This document shows positions 18,546 through 27,106 of a stretch of DNA of 64,000 bases, one piece after another. Numbering within the stretch: the stretch's first letter is position 1; every line of letters starts with the position of its first letter. The stretch is taken from NCBI GenBank assembly GCA_017469785.1, contig JAFUFU010000003.1, forward strand, positions 53,169 through 117,168. Reading direction: 5' to 3'. Made by a program: the position numbers and the translations under genes. A model generated the notes under the pieces. It had not been told where the DNA came from. It made no database searches and worked only from the letters and a program-made list of their open reading frames with translations. The DNA comes from Treponema sp. (GTDB lineage: Bacteria; Spirochaetota; Spirochaetia; Treponematales; Treponemataceae).

Positions 18546-20624
18546 ATGATTGTTAACAAGACTGGTGTTGCCGTTCCATTGTCGGCACTGCGTACAGAAT
18601 CTTCTCCCGTTGTTGGGGAATTCATTTCTCTTATCGAGTTTGCGGATTTTGCATCTAAATCTGGCCTTTCCGTCATACAGCTGCTTCCTGTTCTGGACAC
18701 CGGCATGCAGAGTTCCCCGTATAGTTCTCTTTCTGCTTTTGCCCTTCATCCAATGTACATTCATATTGAATCCCTTGATGAATTTAAAATCTGCTATGAA
18801 AAGGACGCGGCTTTCAAAAAATGCTACGAATCTTATCTCCAGCATAAAAAAGACGAGCGTTTTGACTACGAATTTATCGTCACGACTAAAGATTTCCTTC
18901 TCCGAAAAATATTTTCTCTCCTTGTTCATTCTGCCAGCGAAAAAAATGCAGTGAATATGCGCAAAAAACTCAGCGCATTCATTGCTGAGCATAATGATTG
19001 GCTTCCGTCTTACTGCGTTTATAAATATTTAAAATATAAATTCATGCAGGCAAGCTGGAAGGAATGGGACAAATCTTTTCAGAAGCTCTCAAAAGAGCGT
19101 ATCCTTGAGCTCTGGAACGACAAAAATCTTGAGCAGGACATGCTGTTTTATGCATGGGAGCAGATTATTGCATTCAAGCAGTTTGGTGAGGCCAGCGCTT
19201 ACATCCGTTCTCTTGGAATCGTGCTGAAAGGTGATCTTCCAATTCTCTTGAATGAAGATTCATGCGATGTGTGGTCTTGTCCCGAAGTCTTCAACCAAAA
19301 ACTGAAGGCCGGCTCCCCTCCTGATGGCGAGAATCCCACCGGACAGAACTGGGGATTTCCGTGCTACGACTTTGTTTCTCAAGAAAAAGACAATTTTGCC
19401 TGGTGGAGGCTCCGGATTCGCTTGGCGTCGCTTTTCTTTGACGCTTACCGTCTTGATCACATTCCGGGATTTTTCCGCTTGTGGACAATTCCTGACGGAG
19501 AATCCACTGCGGAAATGGGTCACACGGAGCCTTTTGCGCCTATAAGCGAGTCGCAGCTTTTAAAAGCCGGCTTCTCAAAGGAGCGAATCCGTTGGCTCAG
19601 CCAGCCTCACCTTCCGACAGAAGATTTCATCCGGCTTATCGGTAATCCTGACACAACCAGGGAGATTCTCGGCCTGCTTTGCGACCGTATCGGCTGGGAA
19701 GAGTTATGGCTTTTCAAACCTTCAATCAAAACCGAGGCCGACATCCGGAAAATCAATTTGGACAAGTACGGCATTGACAAGTCAATTCAGGTCGAAATTT
19801 TCAATCGCCTCACTTCATGGTGGAAGAACCGCACTTTGATTGAGGTCTCAAAGAATAAATTTGCTCCCCTCTGGAAATATTATGAGTCTCGGGCATGGAA
19901 TAGCCTTTCACAGGTCGAAAAAGATGTACTAGGCAGGATTTTTTCAGAGACAAATCAAAAGCAAGAGGCTTTATGGGAAACTCAGTCCAAAAAAATCTTT
20001 TCTGCTCTTATCAGCGAGTCCAAAATGACCCCATGCGGTGAAGATTTGGGCGTTTACATTCCCTGCATGGAGCGCGTTCTTGATGAATACGGAATCTGTG
20101 GCCTTAAAGTTATCCGTTGGTGCCGAAAATGGGAAAAATCAAACCAGCCATTTATCAGCCTGCGTTCTTACCGAAAGTACAGCATTGTAACCACCAGCGT
20201 TCACGATTCATCGACGATGCGAGAGTGGTATGATGAAGAAATCCGTCGTATCGGGCGGGCAGCTGACAGTATCGGGCCGAATCAATTCTTTGAGCAGGCT
20301 GATATTGATTCTTTCGGCATAGACTTGAGTACAGTGCATTTTACCCAATCACTTGAACCCAAAACAGCACAGCTTCTCTTCGAGACTTTTGCAAAGACAA
20401 GCGGTGCATGGTTTATTAATCCTGTTCAGGACTGGATGTATCTTGACTCAAAGTATTATGCCGCTGATTCAAAGTCAGAGAGAATCAATGTTCCCGGAAG
20501 CGTTTCAAATTTCAACTGGACGTGGCGAATGCCTGTCGATGTCAAGCAGCTCCTCGAGGACACGGGCCTGAGTGAAAAAATCAAAAGAATCGCGGAAATA
20601 CACGATTCTATAGGCGCTTTCTAG
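18546..20624 (+). CDS. malQ: 4-alpha-glucanotransferase (GH77)
   Basis: Transfers maltosyl or longer units between alpha-1,4-glucans. The family alignment begins with GVAVPLSALRTESS, which places the true start at 18546 rather than at an upstream in-frame start at 18387. The catalytic nucleophile is in YRLDHIPGFFRLW near residue 300, the acid/base in CGEDLGVY near 498, and the third acidic residue in VTTSVHDSSTMR near 553. NPTGQNWGFPCYDF is typical of the family. It diverges from the large GH13 gene across a 208-base region. Its stop overlaps the stop of the convergent radical SAM gene by four bases. Confidence 0.92.
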   Translation: MIVNKTGVAVPLSALRTESSPVVGEFISLIEFADFASKSGLSVIQLLPVLDTGMQSSPYSSLSAFALHPMYIHIESLDEFKICYEKDAAFKKCYESYLQHKKDERFDYEFIVTTKDFLLRKIFSLLVHSASEKNAVNMRKKLSAFIAEHNDWLPSYCVYKYLKYKFMQASWKEWDKSFQKLSKERILELWNDKNLEQDMLFYAWEQIIAFKQFGEASAYIRSLGIVLKGDLPILLNEDSCDVWSCPEVFNQKLKAGSPPDGENPTGQNWGFPCYDFVSQEKDNFAWWRLRIRLASLFFDAYRLDHIPGFFRLWTIPDGESTAEMGHTEPFAPISESQLLKAGFSKERIRWLSQPHLPTEDFIRLIGNPDTTREILGLLCDRIGWEELWLFKPSIKTEADIRKINLDKYGIDKSIQVEIFNRLTSWWKNRTLIEVSKNKFAPLWKYYESRAWNSLSQVEKDVLGRIFSETNQKQEALWETQSKKIFSALISESKMTPCGEDLGVYIPCMERVLDEYGICGLKVIRWCRKWEKSNQPFISLRSYRKYSIVTTSVHDSSTMREWYDEEIRRIGRAADSIGPNQFFEQADIDSFGIDLSTVHFTQSLEPKTAQLLFETFAKTSGAWFINPVQDWMYLDSKYYAADSKSERINVPGSVSNFNWTWRMPVDVKQLLEDTGLSEKIKRIAEIHDSIGAF

Positions 20625-21628
20625 CACCAGCCGAATTTGTGATGCCAGATTGGTCGCGCCAGTTTATAGCTGAATGGTTGTTTCTTCTCAAAATCAGGCA
20701 ACCATTCGGTGTCGGCGCACAAATCCTGATAAAACAGATAGTCAAAGTCGTAGGCTTCGATTAAATCCCTTAAATCATTGTCCTCGCTTTCACTTACGAG
20801 ACGGTTTTCTATAGAAGAAAGGGCTTTTTCCCGCTTGGCAAGGTTTTCTTCGCTATCCTTGAAAGGAACCGGCGTATACTGGCTCATAAGGGAGATGATT
20901 GCTTTTCCATTGGCGTTGCCTTTGAGCCATTCAAGTACGTCGGCGGTCTCGAAGAATCTTCCCGGCAGGAAGAGATGGCGTACAATTACGCCTTGAAAAA
21001 TTTTATCCTTTTCTATGATTTTTCCTTCGATTTCCTTTTTGACTGAGGTGAGTTTTAGAGGATTGTGGGAAATCATCCACTTAATCGCTTCTTTTGCTTT
21101 TTCCGGATAGTCGGCCGCGGCGCAGAGGGAAGAGGACAACTCGGAACTGAGGGTCTTTAAATCCGGAAGCCAGATTGTAACCAGCCCTTCTAGCATTTTA
21201 AGGGATTCGACGGAATCGTATCCGCTTGAATTCCAGCAGATTGGGATTTTAAGCCCGTGTTTTTTTGCTTCAGCCAAACCTTCTGCCAAGGCAGGAATGT
21301 GGTGGCTTCCCGTGACGAGATTGATATTTTCGGCTCCGGCGGCCTCAAGACGAAGGCAGATTTCGGCGAATTCTTCTTTTGAGACGGCCGCTCCCATTCC
21401 CTGCTGGCTTATCTGGTAATTCTGGCAGAAAGCGCATCGCAGGTTGCAGCCGGTCAGGAAAATCGTGCCACTCCCACCGTGGACAGTAATCAGCGGTTCC
21501 TCGCCAAAGTGCAGGCAGGCGACGGCAATGCGGAGCGATTCAGGTTCCTTGCAGAATCCCAGAGAAGAAGCTCTGTTTATGCCGCATTTTCGAGGACATT
21601 GAAGGCAGTTTTCGTAAATTTTTTTCAT
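20621..21628 (-). CDS. PflX-type radical SAM protein (pyruvate formate-lyase activase-like)
   Basis: Radical S-adenosylmethionine protein of 335 residues. The cluster motif CNLRCAFC places the three iron-sulfur ligands at C61, C65 and C68. An N-terminal cysteine group (C8, C11, C15, C26) may bind a further metal or cluster. The overall pattern matches the COG1313 group, related to pyruvate formate-lyase activating enzymes but of unproved function. No glycyl-radical enzyme gene is adjacent. TATAAA lies upstream, with only a weak ribosome site. Confidence 0.82.
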   Translation of the reverse strand: MKKIYENCLQCPRKCGINRASSLGFCKEPESLRIAVACLHFGEEPLITVHGGSGTIFLTGCNLRCAFCQNYQISQQGMGAAVSKEEFAEICLRLEAAGAENINLVTGSHHIPALAEGLAEAKKHGLKIPICWNSSGYDSVESLKMLEGLVTIWLPDLKTLSSELSSSLCAAADYPEKAKEAIKWMISHNPLKLTSVKKEIEGKIIEKDKIFQGVIVRHLFLPGRFFETADVLEWLKGNANGKAIISLMSQYTPVPFKDSEENLAKREKALSSIENRLVSESEDNDLRDLIEAYDFDYLFYQDLCADTEWLPDFEKKQPFSYKLARPIWHHKFGWC

Positions 21629-21660
21629 CTTTGTTTATCTGCTTTTATACGTGCTCAAAA

Positions 21661-22071
21661 TTACGATAAGGCCCCGTTTGCGAGGATTAAGCCCATCATG
21701 TCCTGGAGGGCATCCAAATCGAGAGTTTCTGCTTCATCGTCGACAAAATCCCTCAGTGTTTCCCAATCATCAGCGGTGAGGGCTGAATAATCTGCTTCGG
21801 TGTCAGAGTCACAGAAACTCTGGAAAGCCTTTATCCGGGCGATGTTTTCTTCGCTGGGCTCTTTTTCCAAACTTGGGGAAGGTAAAATGTAGGTGTTGAG
21901 CCAATAATCGCTGATTGAGACTGCAAGAGAGCCGAGATTGCGGTTGTTGTTTGCGAAAAGTTTTGCAATCTGAGAGCAAGCCCGCTTGGCATCGTAGTGG
22001 CCGCCGTTGTTTGCACGGTCGTATTTGATAGCTTTTTGAATGTCTGAAATAAACTTATCTATTGAATTCAT
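21661..22071 (-). CDS. Conserved-looking small acidic protein of unknown function
   Basis: Protein of 136 residues, not recognised. The N-terminal half is mildly basic and helical (FISDIQKAIKYDRANNGGHY), and the C-terminal half is strongly acidic (YSALTADDWETLRDFVDDE and on). There is no signal peptide, transmembrane helix or metal motif. TATAAT lies 6 bases before the ATG with AAGG between them, so the start may be leaderless. It is divergent from the EIIA gene. Codon use looks like that of its neighbours. Confidence 0.6.
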   Translation of the reverse strand: MNSIDKFISDIQKAIKYDRANNGGHYDAKRACSQIAKLFANNNRNLGSLAVSISDYWLNTYILPSPSLEKEPSEENIARIKAFQSFCDSDTEADYSALTADDWETLRDFVDDEAETLDLDALQDMMGLILANGALS

Positions 22072-22117
22072 AGCCTTATTATATCGAAAAAATTGCCCTT
22101 ATGATAGCTTTTTTCAC

Positions 22118-22146
22118 TTGACTTTTGCCGTAAGGAAATTTACACT
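22118..22146 (+). promoter_or_regulatory. Promoter directly abutting the EIIA start codon
   Basis: TTGACT (22118-22123), a 17-base spacer and TACACT (22141-22146) end 6 bases before the ATG at 22153. The spacing predicts transcription from the A of the ATG and so a leaderless message. Confidence 0.65.
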
Positions 22147-22152
22147 TGTTGT

Positions 22153-22599
22153 ATGGACTTAAAAACAGTATTAACACCTGACACAGTTGAATTGCACCTC
22201 AAAGGTAAGACAAAAGAAGAAATTATCGATGAGATGCTTGACATTCTTATCAAGGCTGGAAAAGTAGCAGACAAGGCTACGGCTCGCGAATGTGTGCTTG
22301 ACCGCGAACGCAAAATGTCTACCGGCATGAAGCACGGAATTGCTATTCCGCACGGCAAAACTGACACCGTCGCTGATTTGGTTGCATGTATTGGTATTTC
22401 TGACAATCCGGTTGATTTCGATTCTTTGGATCAGGAGCCATGCCGCATTTTCATCATGACACTTTCACCAATTAACAAAACTGGTCCGCACCTTCAGTTC
22501 TTGGCTGAAGTAAGCCTTCTTTTCAAGAGTGCAGAAAAACGTGCACAAATCTTGAATACTCAGGATAAAGCTGAAGTTATCAAGATTCTTACGGAATAG
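22153..22599 (+). CDS. PTS EIIA domain protein, nitrogen/fructose type
   Basis: Single-domain phosphotransferase EIIA of 148 residues, like PtsN. The phosphorylated histidine is H67 in HGIAIPHGKTD. No sugar-transport subunits (IIB, IIC) are encoded nearby, which favours a regulatory role over sugar uptake. Spirochaetes often carry an incomplete PTS of this kind. The gene has its own promoter and is followed by an intrinsic terminator, so it is a single-gene unit. Confidence 0.88.
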   Translation: MDLKTVLTPDTVELHLKGKTKEEIIDEMLDILIKAGKVADKATARECVLDRERKMSTGMKHGIAIPHGKTDTVADLVACIGISDNPVDFDSLDQEPCRIFIMTLSPINKTGPHLQFLAEVSLLFKSAEKRAQILNTQDKAEVIKILTE

Positions 22600-22623
22600 A
22601 AACTGCTTCTTGTTTTATTTGGG

Positions 22624-22650
22624 TCCCCGTGCTTATGCGGGGATTTTTTG
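22624..22650 (+). terminator. Intrinsic terminator after the EIIA gene
   Basis: TCCCCG and CGGGGA form a hairpin with an eight-base loop, followed by a run of T. Confidence 0.8.
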
Positions 22651-22717
22651 TTTTTGGGGATGAAATTAAAAACCGAAGAAGAGAATTCCCCGCAGAGTTA
22701 AAGTTTTGGAATAGATT

Positions 22718-23137
22718 ATGAAATTAGAGCGTTTGTTTGAAGTAAAAAAACATAAATTATACACGATGTCAGGCGAGGAAATCTCGTTTGAAGGCAAGGC
22801 CTTCCCGGTCAAATGGAGCAATGTTGAAGCTGGTCCGGAAGAATACAATGAAGATTTTCTTGCAAAATTGCGAGACGATTTGAAAGCATTGGAAGATAAA
22901 AACGAATTTGTGTTTATTGAGCCGGTCTTTGACAAGGACGCCGGATGCGAGCAGTTCACTGCCGCCATGAAGCACTGCGCGCGTCGAATCAAGGATTGTC
23001 TTTCGGTAATCGGTTTTGCCATTCCTGATGCGGTTTTTGACCAACGTTCATTTTACGTTGACGAACTTTCAGCGAAACATGGACAGTATTGCTTCTTTTG
23101 CAAGAAAGATGCTGGAAGTGATATTGTTTTATATTAA
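22718..23137 (+). CDS. Hypothetical cytoplasmic protein
   Basis: Protein of 139 residues, not recognised. It has no signal peptide or membrane segment. It opens KLERLFEVKKHKLYTMSGEEI and has five cysteines, two of them as CFFC near the C-terminus, which could be a redox or metal pair. The ribosome site is weak. It lies between the EIIA terminator and the transglycosylase gene and appears to be transcribed alone. Confidence 0.55.
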   Translation: MKLERLFEVKKHKLYTMSGEEISFEGKAFPVKWSNVEAGPEEYNEDFLAKLRDDLKALEDKNEFVFIEPVFDKDAGCEQFTAAMKHCARRIKDCLSVIGFAIPDAVFDQRSFYVDELSAKHGQYCFFCKKDAGSDIVLY

Positions 23138-23267
23138 CCGCGTAATTTTTATAAAAAACTATGATTTTTGCGAAAAAACGTAATAAATGCGGAAAAATCA
23201 GTTAGAAAACACAAAATTCTTTGGAAATTCCATTGACTGAAAATATTTTTTTTGCAATTATTATCGC

Positions 23268-24026
23268 ATGAATTCTTTTAATGCCAAAATTTTCGGTGGA
23301 ACGCTAGCGTTGAGTTCTCTTCTCTTGGCAGTTTGTCTGCTTGTGTTCACGCTTATTCCATCTGCCGCCGAAAAACAAGATGAGCCGGTAAGAGATATTC
23401 CAGATTTTAATATGCTCAATAGCATGGATTTTACAGAGGAATATTTTGCAGAGGCTGGCTTTAAGACAGAATATTCTGATGATTATTCTCCGGAAGATGA
23501 TGAGGGATTGGCTTTGTATCGTCAGCCACAATCTCGCCCTGCTGTCGAATGGTTTTATACGCACGTTACAAGCAATCGTGAAGTTGCCCTTGCAATCCTT
23601 GAGAACGCTGACAAAAACGATATCCCGCTTTCGCTGGCTTTTTCCCTTGCTTACGTTGAAAGCCGCTTTAAGGCGAATGCAGTCAATTCGAACACAAATC
23701 ACACGATTGACAGGGGATTGTTCCAGCTTAACAGCGCGTCATTCCCAAAACTTACAGAGGGTGAATTTTTTGATCCGAAAGTGAGCGCAAAATACGGAAT
23801 GAGCCACCTGCGTTATTGCATGGACATCGCTGGAAACGAAATTACAGCGCTTGCCATGTACAATGCCGGTACTTCCCGCGTCAAGCAGAATAAGACGCCT
23901 CAGCATACGCTCAACTATGTGGCAAAAATCTCGAATTATCGCGTTCATCTCGAAAGCAAATTTTCAACGGAAGTCCTTGCTTTCTATTCAACGGGTTCGG
24001 GAAACACTGTTTTGGCCAAGAAATAA
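23268..24026 (+). CDS. Lytic transglycosylase (SLT domain)
   Basis: Periplasmic murein-cleaving enzyme of 252 residues. An N-terminal signal or anchor helix (about residues 10-33) precedes a linker and an SLT domain at about 105-235. The catalytic glutamate is E131 in AYVESRF, followed by the typical DRGLFQLN and ALAMYNAGTSRV motifs. TTGACT at 23233-23238 and an AT-rich -10 region near 23256-23264 put the transcription start close to the ATG, so the leader is very short or absent. Confidence 0.87.
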   Translation: MNSFNAKIFGGTLALSSLLLAVCLLVFTLIPSAAEKQDEPVRDIPDFNMLNSMDFTEEYFAEAGFKTEYSDDYSPEDDEGLALYRQPQSRPAVEWFYTHVTSNREVALAILENADKNDIPLSLAFSLAYVESRFKANAVNSNTNHTIDRGLFQLNSASFPKLTEGEFFDPKVSAKYGMSHLRYCMDIAGNEITALAMYNAGTSRVKQNKTPQHTLNYVAKISNYRVHLESKFSTEVLAFYSTGSGNTVLAKK

Positions 24027-24028
24027 TC

Positions 24029-24203
24029 CACAGATTTACACAGATACGACACAGATTATATAAAAAAATGAGGCTTCCAGACAAGCACGAAAACGCAAGT
24101 GCTTGCGTGGAGAACCTCATTTTTTTTGCAATATCTACCTAAGATAATACTTGTTGCAGAAAAAACTATCCGCGTTTATCTGCGAAAATCCACGTCTAAT
24201 TAA
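24029..24203. repeat. Small element with imperfect inverted ends (CACAGAT / ATCTGCG type)
   Basis: The left end carries two CACAGAT units (near 24033-24056). The right end carries ATCTGCGAAAATCCACG (near 24178-24195), whose reverse complement has the same CGTGGAT and CGCAGAT pattern. A terminator-like hairpin sits between the ends. A similar pair lies at 27107-27178. No open reading frame is present, so this looks like a non-coding repeat of miniature-element type. Confidence 0.4.
24064..24128. terminator. Long hairpin with T-runs on both strands
   Basis: AAATGAGG at about 24067 pairs with CCTCATTT at about 24115, and AAGCAC pairs with GTGCTT inside it. A run of eight T follows on the + strand and a run of A precedes it, so it can terminate transcription from both sides. 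Confidence 0.75.
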
Positions 24204-24206
24204 TTC

Positions 24207-24248
24207 CTAATTTTCTTTCTTGGGGCGACGACCGCAGCATTTGCACTT
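24207..24248 (-). pseudogene. Diverged second copy of the thyX 3' end
   Basis: Read on the minus strand this stretch encodes KCKCCGRRPKKEN followed by TAG. The intact gene ends TKCCGRRPKKQ, so nine consecutive residues match. The codons differ at several third positions (for example TGC for TGT, CCC for CCG), so it is not a recent copy. It lies 100 bases beyond the real stop codon, across a palindromic element. It looks like the leftover 3' end of a different thyX allele. Confidence 0.65.
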
Positions 24249-24250
24249 TT

Positions 24251-24350
24251 ATGCGCCAACCTCCTGTTGTCGCAAAAAGTGGCCGAGTTTTGTCGCAACG
24301 AAGTTGCTTAGCCAAAACTCGCTGGGCTTTTAGCCACATCCTTGTGGCTA
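24251..24350. repeat. Multi-hairpin palindromic element ending at the thyX stop codon
   Basis: Three nested or consecutive hairpins are visible: CGAGTTTTG (24284-24292) with CAAAACTCG (24313-24321); inside it GCAAC (24295-24299) with GTTGC (24303-24307); and TAGCCAC (24331-24337) with GTGGCTA (24344-24350). The last arm contains the thyX TAG. The GGCCGAGTTTT core also occurs in the element at 48117-48216. Confidence 0.6.
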
Positions 24351-25013
24351 TTGTTTTTTCGGGCGGCGACCACAGCATTTCGTTTCGGTGCAGAAGCCTG
24401 TAACATCGCACTTGGGAACGAAAAGATTCTCGCAAATCCACTTCCACTCTTCTGAATAGTCGCTCAATGCTTTTTTGATTTCGTTGGCCATATTTCGGAT
24501 TTCGATGTAGGCTCTTGTGCACAGGCGCTGATTCATGAGATTTATCATGTTGCGGAGATTCCGCTTGTCCACGATTTTAGTCATCATGCCCAGGGGAAGG
24601 ATGTTCGCCGCGTCTTCCTTTGAGACGCCTTTTTCCATGAGGACGGCATAGCTTTTTCGAATCTGCTCCATGCAGTCTTCGTAAGCCTTTTTTGCCTCTG
24701 CTGACTTTGCGGCGGTGGGCGGAAGGTAGTAGTCGAATTTCTCGCAGTTTACATAGCGGGTTGATTCCTGCAGGCGGGTTGGGCCTCCGCCGATGTGGGT
24801 GTAATACTCGCGGATGGCGCGGGCAGAGTAGCCTTCTATGCAAAGCTCAATGTCCACATATTCAAGGACGCGGCCGTGTCCGCTGGTGATGCAGTCTTTT
24901 GCCCGCTTGATGTTCTTTTCCGCTGAGTCAATAGGGCTGTTCCAGCAAACTCCCGCCATCTTGCCAATTTTCTGCAAGGGGAATTTGTCTGTTGTGTCAA
25001 AGATTTGAATCAT
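24348..25013 (-). CDS. thyX: Flavin-dependent thymidylate synthase
   Basis: Makes dTMP from dUMP with FAD, NADPH and methylenetetrahydrofolate. The 221-residue length and the C-terminal half (GMMTKIVDKRNLRNMINLMN, then ICENLFVPKC) match ThyX. The usual RHRxxSxNExSxR signature is altered: this region reads THIGGGPTRLQESTRYV, keeping only the final ESxR part. I recall the same form in a group of anaerobe ThyX proteins, so it is probably functional. Near the C-terminus is a CCGRRPKK tail. The TAG stop is part of a palindrome, and a diverged copy of the last codons lies downstream. Confidence 0.82.
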   Translation of the reverse strand: MIQIFDTTDKFPLQKIGKMAGVCWNSPIDSAEKNIKRAKDCITSGHGRVLEYVDIELCIEGYSARAIREYYTHIGGGPTRLQESTRYVNCEKFDYYLPPTAAKSAEAKKAYEDCMEQIRKSYAVLMEKGVSKEDAANILPLGMMTKIVDKRNLRNMINLMNQRLCTRAYIEIRNMANEIKKALSDYSEEWKWICENLFVPKCDVTGFCTETKCCGRRPKKQ

Positions 25014-25021
25014 AATTTATT

Positions 25022-25178
25022 CCTAAATATTTCTCACAGAGGACACAGAGTTCACAGAGAGATTTTCATAATACGAAAGTCTGTAGCTCAAAAAAATCGC
25101 TAAATAAAGGACTTGATTGTGATTTTTTCTTCTGAGAGAATGAAATCTCTGTGTCCTCTCTCGCTCTGTGAGGAATTT
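25022..25178. repeat. Inverted repeat with CACAGAG units
   Basis: The left arm near 25032-25060 has three CACAGAG units (CTCACAGAGGACACAGAG, then TTCACAGAGAG). The right arm near 25144-25173 is its approximate reverse complement (CTCTGTGTCCTCTC, then GCTCTGTGAGG). About 80 AT-rich bases lie between them. No gene is present; it fills the gap between thyX and the band-7 gene. Confidence 0.5.
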
Positions 25179-25183
25179 ATATT

Positions 25184-26098
25184 TTATTTCTTTGCCTCTG
25201 GCAGTGTTACGATTGTGCCGGCGGCTGTTAACGGGACATATTCGGGAACCTGACGGCCGTCCCATTTCTTTGCTTTTTCAAGCTCGATTTCAAGCTCCTT
25301 GAGTTTGATTTCGACCTGATAGTTCTGGGCGACCTTTGCGTTGTAGTAGGCAAGGGCATCGGCCTCGACCCGCTTTGCCTCGGCGGCTTTCTGGGCTTTA
25401 ATCAGCTCTCCTTCGGCGGTCTGCTCGGCGGCCTTTTTCTGAGCCTCTGCCTCGGCGACCTGCTTCTGGGCGTTGGTTTCGGCCAGCTTCAAATCCTGCT
25501 CGGCCTGACGAACCTGCTGGGTGCGGTTCATGGTTTCCTTGATGTTCTTGTCAAAGTCGTCGCTCCAGTCCCAGTTTGAGATTGTGAGCTGGGTGACTTC
25601 GATGGGGTATTCGGCAAGTTTTTCCTTGAGGGCAAGGCTGACATCGCTGGTGATTTTATCCTGATTTTCCACAAGCTCGTAGATTGAGTATTTTCCCACT
25701 GATTCTTTTACGCTGGCAACAAGGCTTCTGGTAATTGCGTTTTCAAGGATTGATTCGCTGTATTTTTTTACCGCGTCCATGATTTTGGCTCCGTCGTAGC
25801 GGTAGAAAACCGTGATCTGAGAGCCGACGGTCTGCATGTCCTTTGTGATTGCGCCGTCCTTTCCCACAGAGAAATTGACATTCATGCCTTTTGGAACGAT
25901 TGAGTATTTTTTAATGACGCTGACAAAGGGCGGATGAAAGTGCATTCCCGGCTCCAGAACTTCGCCTGTGACCTCGCCCAGCATGACCTGAACGCCTCGC
26001 TCATTGGGGGCGACAACTGAATATGATTCGTAAGCCGTGAGGACAAGAAGAGCCAGCACGATGATAGTGACCAGAGATTTTTTCGCGATTTTCTTCAT
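25184..26098 (-). CDS. SPFH/band-7 (prohibitin-like) membrane protein
   Basis: Protein of 304 residues with one N-terminal transmembrane anchor (about 8-28), a band-7 domain (about 25-190) and a long alanine/glutamate/lysine-rich coiled coil (about 190-275). This is the layout of prohibitin and HflC-type scaffolds of membrane microdomains. PNERGVQVMLGEV at the domain start is typical. There is no adjacent protease gene such as ftsH or nfeD. AAAGGAG precedes the ATG. It is divergent from the lipid kinase gene. Confidence 0.85.
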   Translation of the reverse strand: MKKIAKKSLVTIIVLALLVLTAYESYSVVAPNERGVQVMLGEVTGEVLEPGMHFHPPFVSVIKKYSIVPKGMNVNFSVGKDGAITKDMQTVGSQITVFYRYDGAKIMDAVKKYSESILENAITRSLVASVKESVGKYSIYELVENQDKITSDVSLALKEKLAEYPIEVTQLTISNWDWSDDFDKNIKETMNRTQQVRQAEQDLKLAETNAQKQVAEAEAQKKAAEQTAEGELIKAQKAAEAKRVEADALAYYNAKVAQNYQVEIKLKELEIELEKAKKWDGRQVPEYVPLTAAGTIVTLPEAKK

Positions 26099-26140
26099 AA
26101 AGGAACTCCTTTAAAGTAATAGTATAAATATAGTAAAGAT

Positions 26141-26168
26141 TGCTGAAAAAGCAAAGATGGATTAAAAT
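26141..26168 (+). promoter_or_regulatory. Promoter abutting the lipid kinase start codon
   Basis: TTGCTG (26141-26146), a 16-base spacer and TAAAAT (26163-26168) end 6 bases before the ATG at 26175, with only A and T between. A leaderless message is predicted. Confidence 0.5.
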
Positions 26169-26174
26169 AATTTT

Positions 26175-27101
26175 ATGTATCATTTCATCGTAAATGTCCA
26201 CGGGGGGAGCGGAAAGGCTTTTCTCAAATGGAATAAAATCCGCGCGTTGTTGAACGAAAAACATGTTGAATTTAAAGTGCGCGTTCCTCAGGGCGTGGGG
26301 GATGCCTCACGAATCGCCAGGGAAATCTCGGAACTGCCCGAAGATGACATCAGAATCGTGGTGGTTGGCGGTGACGGAACCATTAACGAGGTTTTGAACG
26401 GAATCACGGATTTTTCCCGCGTTAAACTTGGGCTTATCCCCACCGGAAGCGGCAATGATTTTACCCGCGGGCTTAAACTTCCCCGCCACAATCCAAAAAA
26501 GGCTCTGGACATTGTTTTGAACTCAAAGGGCGACAAAAAAATCGACTTGGGAAGGAGCACCGTGCTTTCTACCGGGGATTCGCGGATTTTTGGAATCAGC
26601 TCTGGTTTTGGCTTGGACGCAATCGTGGGAACTGGAATCAACGAGGCGAAAATCAAAAAAATCCTCAACTGGCTGCATTTGGGAAAGTTGAGTTATGCCG
26701 TCCTTACGATTCAAACGCTTTTTACGATGAAGACTTATGAGGTCAGCCTTTCTTTTGACGGAGAGGAGCCGATGAAATTCAACAAGCTGATTTTCCTCGC
26801 TGCCATGAATTTTAAGGCAGAGGGGGGCGGCGTTCCCATGTCTCCGAAGGCCCGGGGGGATGACGGAGAACTTTCGGTTTGTATGGCGGCGGGCGTTCCC
26901 AAAATCCTCACTTTCTTTAAATTTCCACTTTTGTGCATGGGACTTCACGGAAAATCAAAGGGATTTTATCTTCGTAACTGTAAGACTTTGGAATTGCGCT
27001 CAAATGAAAAAAGCATCCTTCACACTGACGGAGAGCTTGTGGGGAATGTTGACAGCGTGAAATTTGAAGTTTTGCCAGGAAAACTTGCGGTTTTGGTTTA
27101 A
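26175..27101 (+). CDS. Diacylglycerol/lipid kinase family protein (YegS/DgkB type)
   Basis: Soluble lipid kinase-like protein of 308 residues that should phosphorylate diacylglycerol or a related lipid with ATP. The nucleotide-binding signature GGDGTINEVLNG starts at residue 65, followed by the typical IPTGSGNDFTRGL. The C-terminal HTDGE is also conserved in this family. It is a single-gene unit, with a repeat element following. Confidence 0.88.
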   Translation: MYHFIVNVHGGSGKAFLKWNKIRALLNEKHVEFKVRVPQGVGDASRIAREISELPEDDIRIVVVGGDGTINEVLNGITDFSRVKLGLIPTGSGNDFTRGLKLPRHNPKKALDIVLNSKGDKKIDLGRSTVLSTGDSRIFGISSGFGLDAIVGTGINEAKIKKILNWLHLGKLSYAVLTIQTLFTMKTYEVSLSFDGEEPMKFNKLIFLAAMNFKAEGGGVPMSPKARGDDGELSVCMAAGVPKILTFFKFPLLCMGLHGKSKGFYLRNCKTLELRSNEKSILHTDGELVGNVDSVKFEVLPGKLAVLV

Positions 27102-27106
27102 AATTG

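Noticed and set aside
24029-25178. CRISPR array in the CACAGAG repeat region
   Set aside because: Repeats are short, inverted and irregular, without equal spacers or cas genes.
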